The translations under genes were made by a program, and so were the position numbers. This document shows, in pieces, positions 32,761 to 41,237 of a stretch of DNA of 64,000 nucleotides. The notes below the pieces were generated by a model that saw nothing but the letters and a program-made list of their open reading frames with translations, had not been told where the DNA came from and searched no databases. Source of the DNA: Sphingomonas trueperi (GTDB lineage Bacteria; Pseudomonadota; Alphaproteobacteria; Sphingomonadales; Sphingomonadaceae); contig NZ_JAATJB010000003.1 of assembly GCF_011927635.1 (NCBI RefSeq), forward strand, positions 248,001 through 312,000, given 5' to 3'. How positions within the stretch are numbered: the first letter of the stretch is position 1; every line of letters begins with the position of its first letter.

Positions 32761-34800
32761 ATGAACGCTGTTACCGAAACCGTTGCTGCCGAGCCTGTAT
32801 CGGGCGTCGAGATTTTCGTGCCGCTCGCCAAGCTCAAGAAGTCCCCGCGCAACGCCCGTAAGGTGCCGCATGGGGAGGCCGCTATCGAGGCGCTGGCCGC
32901 GTCGATCCAGCATAAGGGGCTGATCCAGAACCTTGTCGTGGAGCCGGAAACCAAGGAGGACGGGACGCCGACCGGCTATTATCTCGTTACCGCTGGCGAG
33001 GGCCGCAGGCTGGCGATGCTGCTGCGCGCCAAGCGCAAGCAGATCAGGAAATCCGAGCCGGTGCGCTGCTGGCTGGATACCGCCAACGATCCGTCCGAGA
33101 TCAGTCTGGACGAGAACGTGACCCGGACCCCGATGCACCCCGCCGACCAGTTCGAGCGGTTTGCGGAGCTTTCCAATGATAAAGGCTGGGGCGCGCAGGA
33201 GATCGGCGCGCGGTTCGGCGTGTCGGCGGGCGTGGTGAAGCAGCGGCTTCGCCTTGGCGCTGTCAGCCCCAAGCTGTTGCAGGTCTATCGTGAGGATGGG
33301 CTGACCTTGGATCAGCTTATGGCCTTCGCCATCACCGAGGACCATGCCCGGCAGGAGCAAGTGTTTGAGGGCCTGCATCACAATCGCGAACCTTGGATCA
33401 TCCGGCGCGACATGACCGCCGCCAACGTGCCCGCCGATGATCGCCGTGCGGTATTCATCGGGGCCGACGCCTATGTTGAGGCCGGCGGCAATATCATCCG
33501 CGACCTGTTCAGCGAGGACCGTGGCGGGTTCTTCGAGGATGTGGGCTTGCTCGATATGCTCGCCGCCGAAAAGCTGCGCGACATTGCGAGCGAGGTGCAG
33601 GCCGAGGGCTGGAAATGGGCCGAGGCGCATATCGACTATCCTCATGCCCACGGGATGCGGCGTTTCTATCCGCAGCCCATCGCCCTGTCCGACGAGGACG
33701 AGGCGCGGCTGGACGCGCTGTCCGCCGAGTATGATACGCTTGCCGATGGCTATTCGTCCTATGACGAAATGCCCGAGGACGTTGCGGCGAAGCTGGAGGC
33801 GGTGTCCGACGAGATCGACACGATTTCGGCCAAGCGTTCGGCCTACGACGCCAATGTGATCGCGCATGGTGGGGCGTTCGTCGTGTTGCACCATGATGGC
33901 AGCGTTCGAGTCGAACGTGGTTTCGTGCGGCTCGAGGATGAGGCGCTGGCCGACCCACAGCCCGAGCCGGAAGAAGGCGATGCGACCGTCCCGGAGACCG
34001 GGAAGGACGAGCGGCCGGAGGATGGCGATGAGGACGTGCAGGACGTTGAGGAGGAAGAGGAGCCGGGCAAGCCGATTTCCGACAGCCTCACCCGCGACCT
34101 GTCCGCGCATCGGACGCTGGCGCTTCGCGTGGCGCTGGCCGATCAGCCCGATACGGCGTTGATCGCGCTGACCCATACCCTGACCGCGCAACTGTTCTAC
34201 AGCTATGCCGAGGCCGGTTGCCTTGAGGTTCGTCCGACCGTGACCCCCCTGGGAAGCCATGCGGACGGGATCGAAGACACGCCCTTGGCGGCGCGGGCGA
34301 GCGCGCAGCATGAGGCATGGGCCGAGCGCATGCCGCGTGACGTGGCTGACCTGTGGGACTTCATCGTCGGACTGGCGGACGAAAAGCGCATTGCGTTGCT
34401 GGCGCATTGCGCGGCGCGCACCGTCAACGCACTGCGTCTGCCGTGGGACCGCAAACCCCGCTCGCTGCAAACGGCGAACAGGCTGGCGACCGAGCTGGCA
34501 CTGGACGTGGCGAGGGACTGGACACCTACCGTGGACAGCTACCTTGGCCGTGTCACCAAGGCGCATATCGTGGAGGCCGTCGCCGAAGGCGTGTCGGAGG
34601 ATGCCGCCCGCCGTATCGCGGACATGAAGAAGCTGGACATGGCGCAAGCCGCCGAGCAGCTTCTGGCCGGGACCGGCTGGCTGCCCGCGATCCTGCGGAC
34701 GCCCGAGCCGGAGGCGGAGCAGCCCGCGACCGTCGAGGCCGAGGACGCCGGGACCGTCGGGGAGGACGGCGAAGCGTCCTTTGCCGTCGCCGCCGAATAG
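32761..34800 (+). CDS. ParB/RepB/Spo0J-type nuclease-fold protein of the ICE
   Basis: The 679-residue protein has a ParB/sulfiredoxin-fold N-terminus (IFVPLAKLKKSPRNARK, EALAASIQHKGLIQNLVV, YYLVTAGEGRRLAML, LDENVTR), a KorB/ParB-like HTH (GWGAQEIGARFGVSAGVVKQRL) and a long C-terminal region with an acidic linker (EPEEGDATVPE...DVEEEEE). Large ParB-like proteins of this kind are hallmark genes of sphingomonad and Tn4371-type ICEs, without a neighbouring parA. GGAG precedes the ATG at 32761. Confidence 0.92.
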   Translation: MNAVTETVAAEPVSGVEIFVPLAKLKKSPRNARKVPHGEAAIEALAASIQHKGLIQNLVVEPETKEDGTPTGYYLVTAGEGRRLAMLLRAKRKQIRKSEPVRCWLDTANDPSEISLDENVTRTPMHPADQFERFAELSNDKGWGAQEIGARFGVSAGVVKQRLRLGAVSPKLLQVYREDGLTLDQLMAFAITEDHARQEQVFEGLHHNREPWIIRRDMTAANVPADDRRAVFIGADAYVEAGGNIIRDLFSEDRGGFFEDVGLLDMLAAEKLRDIASEVQAEGWKWAEAHIDYPHAHGMRRFYPQPIALSDEDEARLDALSAEYDTLADGYSSYDEMPEDVAAKLEAVSDEIDTISAKRSAYDANVIAHGGAFVVLHHDGSVRVERGFVRLEDEALADPQPEPEEGDATVPETGKDERPEDGDEDVQDVEEEEEPGKPISDSLTRDLSAHRTLALRVALADQPDTALIALTHTLTAQLFYSYAEAGCLEVRPTVTPLGSHADGIEDTPLAARASAQHEAWAERMPRDVADLWDFIVGLADEKRIALLAHCAARTVNALRLPWDRKPRSLQTANRLATELALDVARDWTPTVDSYLGRVTKAHIVEAVAEGVSEDAARRIADMKKLDMAQAAEQLLAGTGWLPAILRTPEPEAEQPATVEAEDAGTVGEDGEASFAVAAE

Positions 34801-34894
34801 CGGCATTGGGCCGGGGCCGCGCGAGCGGCTCCGGCCTTATCCTTCGACCGGAAAAATCGCGGCGGCGCGCTTGTCGCGCGCCGCCGCTGTTCGA

Positions 34895-35725
34895 TCAAGG
34901 TGCGTCCTGAAGGCCCAGCAAGGTGCGGTGAGCCTTCTCCAGGCGGTCGGGTTGCCGGCCTTCCTTCATCATGACTTCGAAATAGCGGGTACAGCGAAGC
35001 ATCGCGTCGAGCGCGAAGGACAGCGCTTTCGGGATCTCCGTTTCGAACGGACCCAGAATATTGGTCACGCCGCCTTTGCCATTTCTCTTCTTCAAGCCAT
35101 CGAGACTGCTGCTGGACAGATGGCCGTAAAAAGCGCTGACCAAACGATATTCGAGATAACCCGACCGTTTCGGCATGGTCTGGGCGATCTTTTTAACACT
35201 GAGGCTCTTTCGTTTGGCTAGCTTCGCAACGTGATGCGCCTCGCGCTTCAGCGACGCCGCGACAACGGCGGCATCCGAGGGATGCTCTTCGCGAAGTAAT
35301 ATCTCCCGTTGGATCGCATTGTCGTGCTCGTCGATCTCCAGCGCTTCGAGCGCCTTGAGTGGATCGGTGGCGAGCAGGCTCAGCCAGAATCCCACTTCGT
35401 AGATCGCGCGCACGGCGCCCGCCGCTTCGATGGCCATGGCGCGTTCGGCCAGCATGACAGATGCCGCGAACGCGTTCATCGCGCGCCCATACATGCGCAC
35501 CGCTGTCGGGGCTTGCGCATCAGCCGGCCCACCATTGCCGGCGTCCTGATGTTCCTGGAAGAGCCAGGTGGCGTAACGATTAACGTCGCGCGCCAGGTCG
35601 AATCATGGCGCATAATTCTCGATGTAGATCGCCCGCCAGTCCTCGATCAGGGGCGAGAGCAATCCTTCCTCCGCCAGTCCCTCGCGAGGGTCTTGGTCTT
35701 CCCGCTGGTAGTCGTGATTCGTCAT
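34895..35725 (-). pseudogene. DUF5677-like gene interrupted by an in-frame stop
   Basis: A frame opens at ATG 35725 (MTNHDYQREDQDPREGL...) and is broken by TGA at 35603..35605 after 40 codons (IENYAP-stop-FDLARDVNRYATWLF). It then stays open in the same frame to 34895. The downstream part (AVRAIYEVGFWLSLLATDPLKALEALE..., LVSAFYGHLSSSS) resembles DUF5677 helical proteins. A 201-residue product could still start at an internal ATG (35500). Either a nonsense mutation or a sequencing error explains it. Confidence 0.7.
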
Positions 35726-35821
35726 CGCACCGGCGTAGCATCTTCGCGGGAATGATGGGCGCTACTGACCTCCTCGTTTCGCGCGTGTGCGCCACGATCG
35801 CTTTGTCCCTCTGCTATTCCT

Positions 35822-36063
35822 AGCCCGGCGCTGCCCAAACAGCCTCCCCAATGGCTGGTCTGCCCGAGGCCGTTCGCCTTCCCGCAATGGCGGATCGCCA
35901 CTTTTTTCCGCCGCCTGCGGCTTTGCATCGCGAGGCAAAAAAGCGGCGCTCCGCCATCCTCCGCTGCGCTGCGGCCCTTCGGGTGCGCGGTCGATCGTCC
36001 CCAGCCGACGAAACGCCATCGAGGCCGCGATGGGCGCGGTCCGAGCAAGCAGGAGAATACGAC
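35822..36063 (+). promoter_or_regulatory. Structured GC-rich leader of the first DUF736 gene
   Basis: The interval contains a long inverted repeat at 35887..35957. Its 21-base arms (ATGGCGGATCGCCACTTTTTT and the inverse AAAAAAGCGGCGCTCCGCCAT) match at 19 of 21 positions around a 29-base loop that itself holds GCCGC-CT-GCGGC. AGGAG lies ten bases before the DUF736 ATG. It could be an RNA regulatory leader, a replication or transfer site, or a small palindromic mobile element. Confidence 0.6.
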
Positions 36064-36363
36064 ATGGCTACGATCGGTACCTTCACCGCCAACAGCAAGG
36101 GCGAGTTCGCCGGCGTCATCAAGACGCTTACCCTCAACACCAAGGCGACCCTCCGCCCGGTCGACAAGGACGGCGAGAAATCCCCCGACTTCCGCATCAG
36201 CACCGCTGACATGGACATCGGCGCGGCCTGGAAGAAGACCAGCCGCGAAGGCCGCGACTACATCTCAGCCAAGCTGGACGACCCGAGCTTCCCGGCTCCG
36301 GTCTACGCCACGCTCTCCGAGAGCGACACCGCCGGCGAATACGTCCTCATCTGGTCGCGCTGA
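36064..36363 (+). CDS. DUF736 protein (first copy)
   Basis: The 99-residue protein MATIGTFTANSKGEFAGVIKTLTLN...SPDFRISTADMDIGAAWKKTS...DYISAKLDDPSFPAPVYATL is a clear DUF736 member. These small beta-rich proteins are common on alphaproteobacterial conjugative plasmids and ICEs; their biochemical role is unknown. A second DUF736 gene lies at 43509..43844. Confidence 0.95.
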   Translation: MATIGTFTANSKGEFAGVIKTLTLNTKATLRPVDKDGEKSPDFRISTADMDIGAAWKKTSREGRDYISAKLDDPSFPAPVYATLSESDTAGEYVLIWSR

Positions 36364-36503
36364 CCAGCCAATGACGCCCCGCTCCTCGGAGCGGGGCGTC
36401 ATTCTCGTCGAAACAGCACGCCGTCTTGACGACAAATGCAAAGCCGTCCCAATCGACGATTACGTTCTGCCGAGCTTCTGTTACTGCGGGTCGAGGGGGG
36501 ATC

Positions 36504-37676
36504 GTGGCTCATCTATCAGTAACCGCGTTAGCGTCCGAGACGATGGCTGCACTCACACATGCTGCGGTCCAGGCATCGTCGACGCCGTTACCTGTCGCAG
36601 CGCCGCCTGCTTCCAGTATGGTCGTGTGGGCGGCGATCATCGGCGCAACCAGCGCGCTACTCGTCTCGATATTAAAGGACTATCTCTTCGAGCGTTTGAA
36701 AGAACGGCGCGTCAGGGAGCAATCGGAGGCTACTGTATATCGTCAGTATCTGGCGCCGCTAAGCGAGTCCTGCGAGAAGATCGTCTGGCGATCGAAAGAA
36801 ATATTTATCGACAAGCGGCATGCGTTTTTGAAGACTTCCACGCTTCCGTTAGATTTCAACGCCTACAAGCGGATCAGCACACTCTACAGGATCGCGACGC
36901 TGATCGGGTGGATTCGGGGGATGAACCTTGAGTTGCGTGCCCTGCCGCGTGGAAAAACAAACGTCGCCACGCCGATTTCAAAGCAGATCGCAGCTTTTCA
37001 AAAGGCGCTCGCGGACGGACCACACGTTGAACTCCATCGCCTGACGCGACTTAGCGCCCTTTGGGGTATCGATCTCACAAGGCTCGATCAGACCTGCCAA
37101 GCAGCCCTAGCCATGCGCTTCGAAGTGGAGGCTCACACAGCCACTGAGGGTAAACTGAAATCAGACCCCGATCACCTTCGGAGTCTTCCCGTCGATAAAA
37201 AGTTGGAAATTTGCCGACGTCTTGCCGCGTATCTCGCCAAGGAAACGGGGGGCAAGGCGCCGGATGACGATGTTGTAAGAGAAACCGTAGAGCGCGCCGT
37301 CGGCGGATTGTCCTACCGTGAAGCGCTGCTCTATCGCGATTGGCAGGACGCGCTGGGCGACGCGATGATTGAACGAGACCCGGATTCTGTCCGGCGGTTC
37401 CGTATCATCGGATATGAGAAATTCACGCGGCTCCTGGAAACCGATGCTCCTTGGTTCGCGGTGCTCTCCAGAAGCATCGACGACATAGACTTTGACGAAA
37501 TCGACCCCAGTGATTTTCGGTCGCAGCAACTGCGGGATTTGTCGGCTGCCGTCGCTTCCATCCTCATCGGCATCGCCGGAACCAAGGATGCATCTCTAGT
37601 CGACGCGACGACCCTTGAAGCCGCGGCCGGATTACAAAAGGCAATTGCGGAAGCCACTCAGACCGCAGGAGCATGA
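36504..37676 (+). CDS. Membrane-anchored helical protein of unknown function (cargo gene 1)
   Basis: The 390-residue protein has an Ala/Thr-rich N-terminus, one hydrophobic segment (SSMVVWAAIIGATSALLVSIL) and a roughly 300-residue cytoplasmic helical region (KDYLFERLKERRVREQSEATVYRQYLAPL...). No catalytic motif is recognised. I chose the GTG at 36504 because GAGGGGG lies just before it; an ATG 13 codons later is possible. Codon use is less GC-biased than in the transfer genes, indicating foreign cargo. It is followed seven bases later by another membrane-anchored gene. Confidence 0.65.
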   Translation: MAHLSVTALASETMAALTHAAVQASSTPLPVAAPPASSMVVWAAIIGATSALLVSILKDYLFERLKERRVREQSEATVYRQYLAPLSESCEKIVWRSKEIFIDKRHAFLKTSTLPLDFNAYKRISTLYRIATLIGWIRGMNLELRALPRGKTNVATPISKQIAAFQKALADGPHVELHRLTRLSALWGIDLTRLDQTCQAALAMRFEVEAHTATEGKLKSDPDHLRSLPVDKKLEICRRLAAYLAKETGGKAPDDDVVRETVERAVGGLSYREALLYRDWQDALGDAMIERDPDSVRRFRIIGYEKFTRLLETDAPWFAVLSRSIDDIDFDEIDPSDFRSQQLRDLSAAVASILIGIAGTKDASLVDATTLEAAAGLQKAIAEATQTAGA

Positions 37677-37683
37677 TGTAACA

Positions 37684-38241
37684 ATGGAGATGATCAGCGT
37701 CCCGATTTCCATAGCGTCGCTCGCCGTTTCGGTCGGTACCTTCTGGTTGGTCCTTCTTCGCCGAGGGCGCTTGGCAATGACGATGCCGACGATCGTGTTT
37801 TTCGGCCATGACATCGTGCCAAAACCCACACCTAAGATCTTCCTTCGGACGCTGCTCTACAGCACCGCTGCTCAGGGACAGGTTGTCGAAGGCATGTATG
37901 TTAAGGCGCTCAGGAACGGCACCGAACGGACGTTCAGCTTCTGGGGTTATGGCGAAACCGAGAAGCTGTCCGCCGGCAGCGGTCTATATATCAGCCGTGC
38001 GGGGCTGGCCGCCAATCATCATTTCGTTCTTTCCGTCCATGAGGACGAATATCGGTTCGAGCCCGGCGATTATGCGATCACTGTCTATGCCCGCGTCGTC
38101 GGGCGACGGAAGCCCCTCAAACTTTCCAGCATTTCCATCACGCTCAATGATGAGCTGGCGGCAGAGCTTCGACTACAAAGGGGTGTACTCTTCGAGCGGA
38201 ATCTGGACGGCCGCTACGAGGGGCACGCCCGCGACAGATGA
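37684..38241 (+). CDS. Membrane-anchored beta-rich protein of unknown function (cargo gene 2)
   Basis: The 185-residue protein has an N-terminal membrane segment (MEMISVPISIASLAVSVGTFWLVLL) followed by a short basic stretch and a predominantly beta domain (GQVVEGMYVKALRNGTERTF, EDEYRFEPGDYAITVYARVVGRRKPLKLSSISITL) of immunoglobulin-like pattern. It starts seven bases after cargo gene 1, so the two form a unit. Function unknown. The 118 bases between its stop and the IS hold no further gene. Confidence 0.7.
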   Translation: MEMISVPISIASLAVSVGTFWLVLLRRGRLAMTMPTIVFFGHDIVPKPTPKIFLRTLLYSTAAQGQVVEGMYVKALRNGTERTFSFWGYGETEKLSAGSGLYISRAGLAANHHFVLSVHEDEYRFEPGDYAITVYARVVGRRKPLKLSSISITLNDELAAELRLQRGVLFERNLDGRYEGHARDR

Positions 38242-38359
38242 CCTGCCGACCGCGTCTATGATTCCCCACGGCTAAGCGATCGGGCCGAGATCGTTGGGGA
38301 ACAGAGAAGGATGCGGTTCGAGCCGACTGACATTTTCGGGATATGTGATGTCGAAGCGC

Positions 38360-39209
38360 TAGGTCGTGTTGACATTCAGCTGAGCCATTTGAGTGTGGCG
38401 ACGAGGAGCAGGAAGCTGCGATAGTTTCTGGCGAGCTTATCGTACCGGGTTGCGATGCGTCGGAAGTGTTTGAGTTTATTGAAGAAGCGCTCGATTAGGT
38501 TGCGTTCCTTGTAGAGGATTGCATCGAACGGGCGGCGCGAGGTGGTGCAGGTTCGCCGCGGGATGACGGGGACGGCGCCCGCACCAGCGGCGGCATCGAT
38601 GGCACGCTGGGCGTCATAGCCCTTGTCGGCGAGGACGAAGCTGGTGCGGATGCCGTCGAGCAGCGGCTCGATCTGGGTGATGTCGTTGCGCTCGCCACCG
38701 GTCAGCAGGATGCGCACCGGCAGGCCGAGCGCGTCGGTTGCGACATGGACCTTGGTGGTCAGTCCGCCCTTGGAGCGGCCGAGCGCGTCAGCTTCAGCCC
38801 CCTTTTAGGGGCGCCGGCGCTGTGCTGATGGGCGCGGATGATCGTGCTGTCGACCAGCACGTACTCCCAGTCGGGCGTATCGGCCAACGCGTTGAAAAGA
38901 CGTTCCCATACGCCTTCCCGGCACCAGCGGTTGAACCGCTGATAGACGCTGTTCCACTTCCCGAACTCGGCTGGCAGCACCCGCCAATGCGCACCCGATC
39001 GGGCCAGCCACAGGATCGCCTCGACGAACAGTCGATTGTCCCGCCCTGTCCGCCCAGGATCGCTCGCCTTCCCCGGAAGATGCGGCTCAATCCGCTCCCA
39101 GACCGCCTCGCTCAGCTCCTGTCGATCCATCCATGCTGACCTCCATCCCAGCCAGCAGCTTGAATCACACCTTGCGCTGCTTGGGAATCCTGAATGTCAA
39201 CACGACCTA
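38360..39209. mobile_element. IS5-family insertion sequence (IS427-type)
   Basis: The 850-bp element has perfect 20-bp terminal inverted repeats, TAGGTCGTGTTGACATTCAG on the left and its exact inverse on the right. Both ends sit in CTAG, so the true tips are ambiguous by the short target duplication. Its transposase is in two overlapping frames. It appears complete, suggesting recent insertion upstream of the DUF932 gene. Confidence 0.95.
38376..39130 (-). CDS. IS5-family transposase, expressed by -1 frameshift
   Basis: Frame A (38759..39130) encodes MDRQELSEAVWERIEPHLPG...VDSTIIRAHQHSAGAPKRG. Frame B continues AEADALGRSKGGLTTKVHVATDA, then LADKGYDAQRAI and IERFFNKLKHFRRIATRYDK to 38376. The shift fits a slippery CCTAAAAGGGGG at about 38800..38811. 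Together they hold the DDE residues: Asp in VDST, Asp in ADKGYD and Glu in LIERFFNKLK. Programmed -1 frameshifting is usual in the IS427 group. Confidence 0.9.
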
Positions 39210-39428
39210 GCGCCGGGAAGCGCTTGCTTTGACAACAACAAGGGGCTTGGGGCGCTGCCCCTGGCGCCCTTCGGAGCGGCTTCCGCCCAGCTTCCTCCAC
39301 GCTTCGCGTTCCGTGCAGCCGGTTCCCCGCGAAGCAGCCCACTCCGGTTGCACCCCCGGTCTCGCCGACGGGCAGGGTTTCAGCGCGGCGCTCCGCTGCG
39401 CGGAAACCCAAGCCCAAGGAGTCCAGCC
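39210..39428 (+). promoter_or_regulatory. Structured leader of the DUF932 gene
   Basis: The interval right of the IS is GC-rich and has two good hairpins: GCTTCGCG with CGCGAAGC (about 39291..39325), and GGTTTC with GAAACC enclosing a GCGCGG/CTGCGCG-type inner stem (39376..39408). The latter ends eight bases before AAGGAG, the DUF932 ribosome site. No gene is seen. Confidence 0.5.
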
Positions 39429-40271
39429 ATGTATCATCAGCTTGCCACCCGGTTCGGCCGCAATGCCCACCAGATCAGCGGCAGGGAGCCGCTCGACAAT
39501 GAGGCACTGTATCGGCACGTCCCGTCCATCTTCGCCCGCGAGGCACACGACAGCCGGTCGGATCGCTACGTCTATGTTCCGACCATCGACATCGTGGAGG
39601 GGGTGCGCCGGGAAGGATGGTTCCCGTTCTTCGCCGTGCAGTCCGTTCCCCGCGACGGCAGCCGCCACGGCCACGCCAAACATATGCTGCGCCTGCGCCG
39701 TGCTGACGGCATCGGCAAGCCCGAGGCCGCCGAGGTCATCATCGTCAACAGCCATGACGGGACCAGCGCCTATCAGATGTTTGCCGGGATGCTGCGGTTC
39801 GTCTGCACGAACAGCATGATTGCGGGCGAGCGGTTTGAGGAGGTCCGCGTTCCGCACAAGGGCAATATAGAGCATGACATTATCGAGGGCGTTTATACCG
39901 TGGCCGAGGATTTCCCCCGGCTGATCGACGCCAGCGAAACCATGAAGGGGATTCAGCTTTCCGAGGACGAAAGGCGCTTGCTCGGCGAGGTTAGCCTTGT
40001 CGCGCGCTATGGCGAGGACGAAAGCCCGTTGCGGCCTGAGCAGATCATCGAGCCGCGCCGCCGCGAGGACACCGACCGCAGCCTGTGGACCACGTTCAAC
40101 GTGATACAGGAGAATGTCATTCGGGGCGGGTTGCAGGGCCGCAGGCGCAACGCAGAAGGCCGCATCCGCCGCGCCCAGACCCGTGCGATCAACGGTATCG
40201 ACCAGAATGTGACGCTCAATCGCGCTCTCTGGACCTTGGCCGAGGGAATGCAGCGCCTCAAAGCGGCCTGA
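39429..40271 (+). CDS. DUF932 protein
   Basis: The 280-residue protein shows the DUF932 pattern: VPSIFAREAHDSRSDRYVYVPTIDIVEGVRREGWFPFFAVQS, RLRRADG, VIIVNSHDGTSAYQMFAGMLRFVCTNSMI. DUF932 genes are common on plasmids and ICEs, usually beside DUF736 and ParB-like genes; they may aid plasmid stability or anti-defence, but this is unproven. AAGGAG precedes the ATG. The IS5-type element has inserted upstream of its leader. Confidence 0.95.
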   Translation: MYHQLATRFGRNAHQISGREPLDNEALYRHVPSIFAREAHDSRSDRYVYVPTIDIVEGVRREGWFPFFAVQSVPRDGSRHGHAKHMLRLRRADGIGKPEAAEVIIVNSHDGTSAYQMFAGMLRFVCTNSMIAGERFEEVRVPHKGNIEHDIIEGVYTVAEDFPRLIDASETMKGIQLSEDERRLLGEVSLVARYGEDESPLRPEQIIEPRRREDTDRSLWTTFNVIQENVIRGGLQGRRRNAEGRIRRAQTRAINGIDQNVTLNRALWTLAEGMQRLKAA

Positions 40272-40426
40272 CCCCCATTACCGCAGGGCCGAAATGTCGG
40301 CCCTGCGGTTCCGCCAATTCGCGCCGATCCGCCATGGCGGACCGGCGGCGACCGCGCGTCCCAAGATCCGCGCGGTCGCAATCGCGCTCGCCGGGCAGAC
40401 GCCCGGCTCGCAAATTCAGATGAAGG

Positions 40427-40654
40427 TTAGTCGGTCTCGGAGAGATCGGTCGCAGCGACAAGTTCGGCCGGCGTTACGCCGAGTGCCGAGGCCAGGTGAA
40501 ACAACGTAACGACCGTCGGATTACGTCGACCGCGTTCCAGATCGCTGACATATTGTTGGGTAAAGCCGGACGTCTCGGCAAAGCGCTCCTGGGTAAAGCC
40601 CTTCTCCTTCCTCAATCTGGCAAAGTTCAATCCCACGAGGCGCCGCATGTCCAT
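40427..40654 (-). CDS. XRE-family transcriptional regulator
   Basis: The 75-residue protein is essentially one Cro/C1 HTH domain (LVGLNFARLRKEKGFTQERFAETSGFTQQYVSDLERGRRNPTVVTLFHLASALGV). It lies opposite to the plus-strand regulator and transfer genes and probably controls ICE gene expression. Start taken at MDMRRLVG (40654). The bases 40655..40819, divergent from the next gene, should contain its operator; the palindromic site was not resolved. Confidence 0.92.
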   Translation of the reverse strand: MDMRRLVGLNFARLRKEKGFTQERFAETSGFTQQYVSDLERGRRNPTVVTLFHLASALGVTPAELVAATDLSETD

Positions 40655-40819
40655 GCGCGGCAAACTGGACGATACAACTTATTCGGTTTATCCCATATAA
40701 GGTGTATTCACTGATTGGTGCGCGCTATCTCTGCCATTAGTGCATTCAACGATGCAGGACTTGCGCATAGCCCGGCGGTGTATTTCGGCTAGATTGGCTA
40801 ACGGGGCGGGACCAACGCC

Positions 40820-41092
40820 ATGAGCAGATGCCAGTTCAAGGATCAGGCGCCGGAGGCTGCAAAGGTGACGGCGTATGACGAAAGCCATGCGCAGGACTAT
40901 CTGCGCCTGCTCGATGCCGAGGATGGGGGCGCAGACTGGCGCACCGTCGCTGCCGAGATTTTCGGTATCGATGCCGCAATCGAACCCGAACGGGCGAAGG
41001 CGGTGCACGCGAGCCACCTCGCGCGCGCAAGGTGGATGACAGAGGTCGGATATGCACATCTGCTAGGTGCGGAACCGCCGTTAAATCGTTAA
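40820..41092 (+). CDS. Small ICE-associated protein, DUF2285-related (tentative)
   Basis: The 90-residue protein (YDESHAQDYLRLLDAEDGGADWRTVAAEIFGIDAAIEPERAKAVHASHLARARWMTEVGYAHLL) is helical. I associate the ending with small proteins encoded beside DUF2285 genes in sphingomonad ICEs, from memory. It precedes a broken DUF2285 gene on the same strand. It may be a DNA-binding partner; no motif proves it. Confidence 0.65.
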   Translation: MSRCQFKDQAPEAAKVTAYDESHAQDYLRLLDAEDGGADWRTVAAEIFGIDAAIEPERAKAVHASHLARARWMTEVGYAHLLGAEPPLNR

Positions 41093-41237
41093 TATTTCGT
41101 CCGATTTGGTGCGATTAAGTCGTCAGTCCCGCCGCGCGACAGGCATGGCTGAGCGCAACCTTTGCGCTATCTGGGGGCGATCACGACGCCATCATGACAC
41201 CCCTGAAGTATGTGCGATACGCACATGGGAGGATGCC

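Noticed and set aside
32644..34806. 720-aa minus-strand frame opposite the ParB-like gene
   Set aside because: Shadow frame; the plus strand has a clear ParB and HTH pattern and a ribosome site.
36371..36931. 186-aa plus-strand frame overlapping cargo gene 1
   Set aside because: Cys/Arg-rich composition and no domain; the other frame has a membrane segment and a ribosome site.
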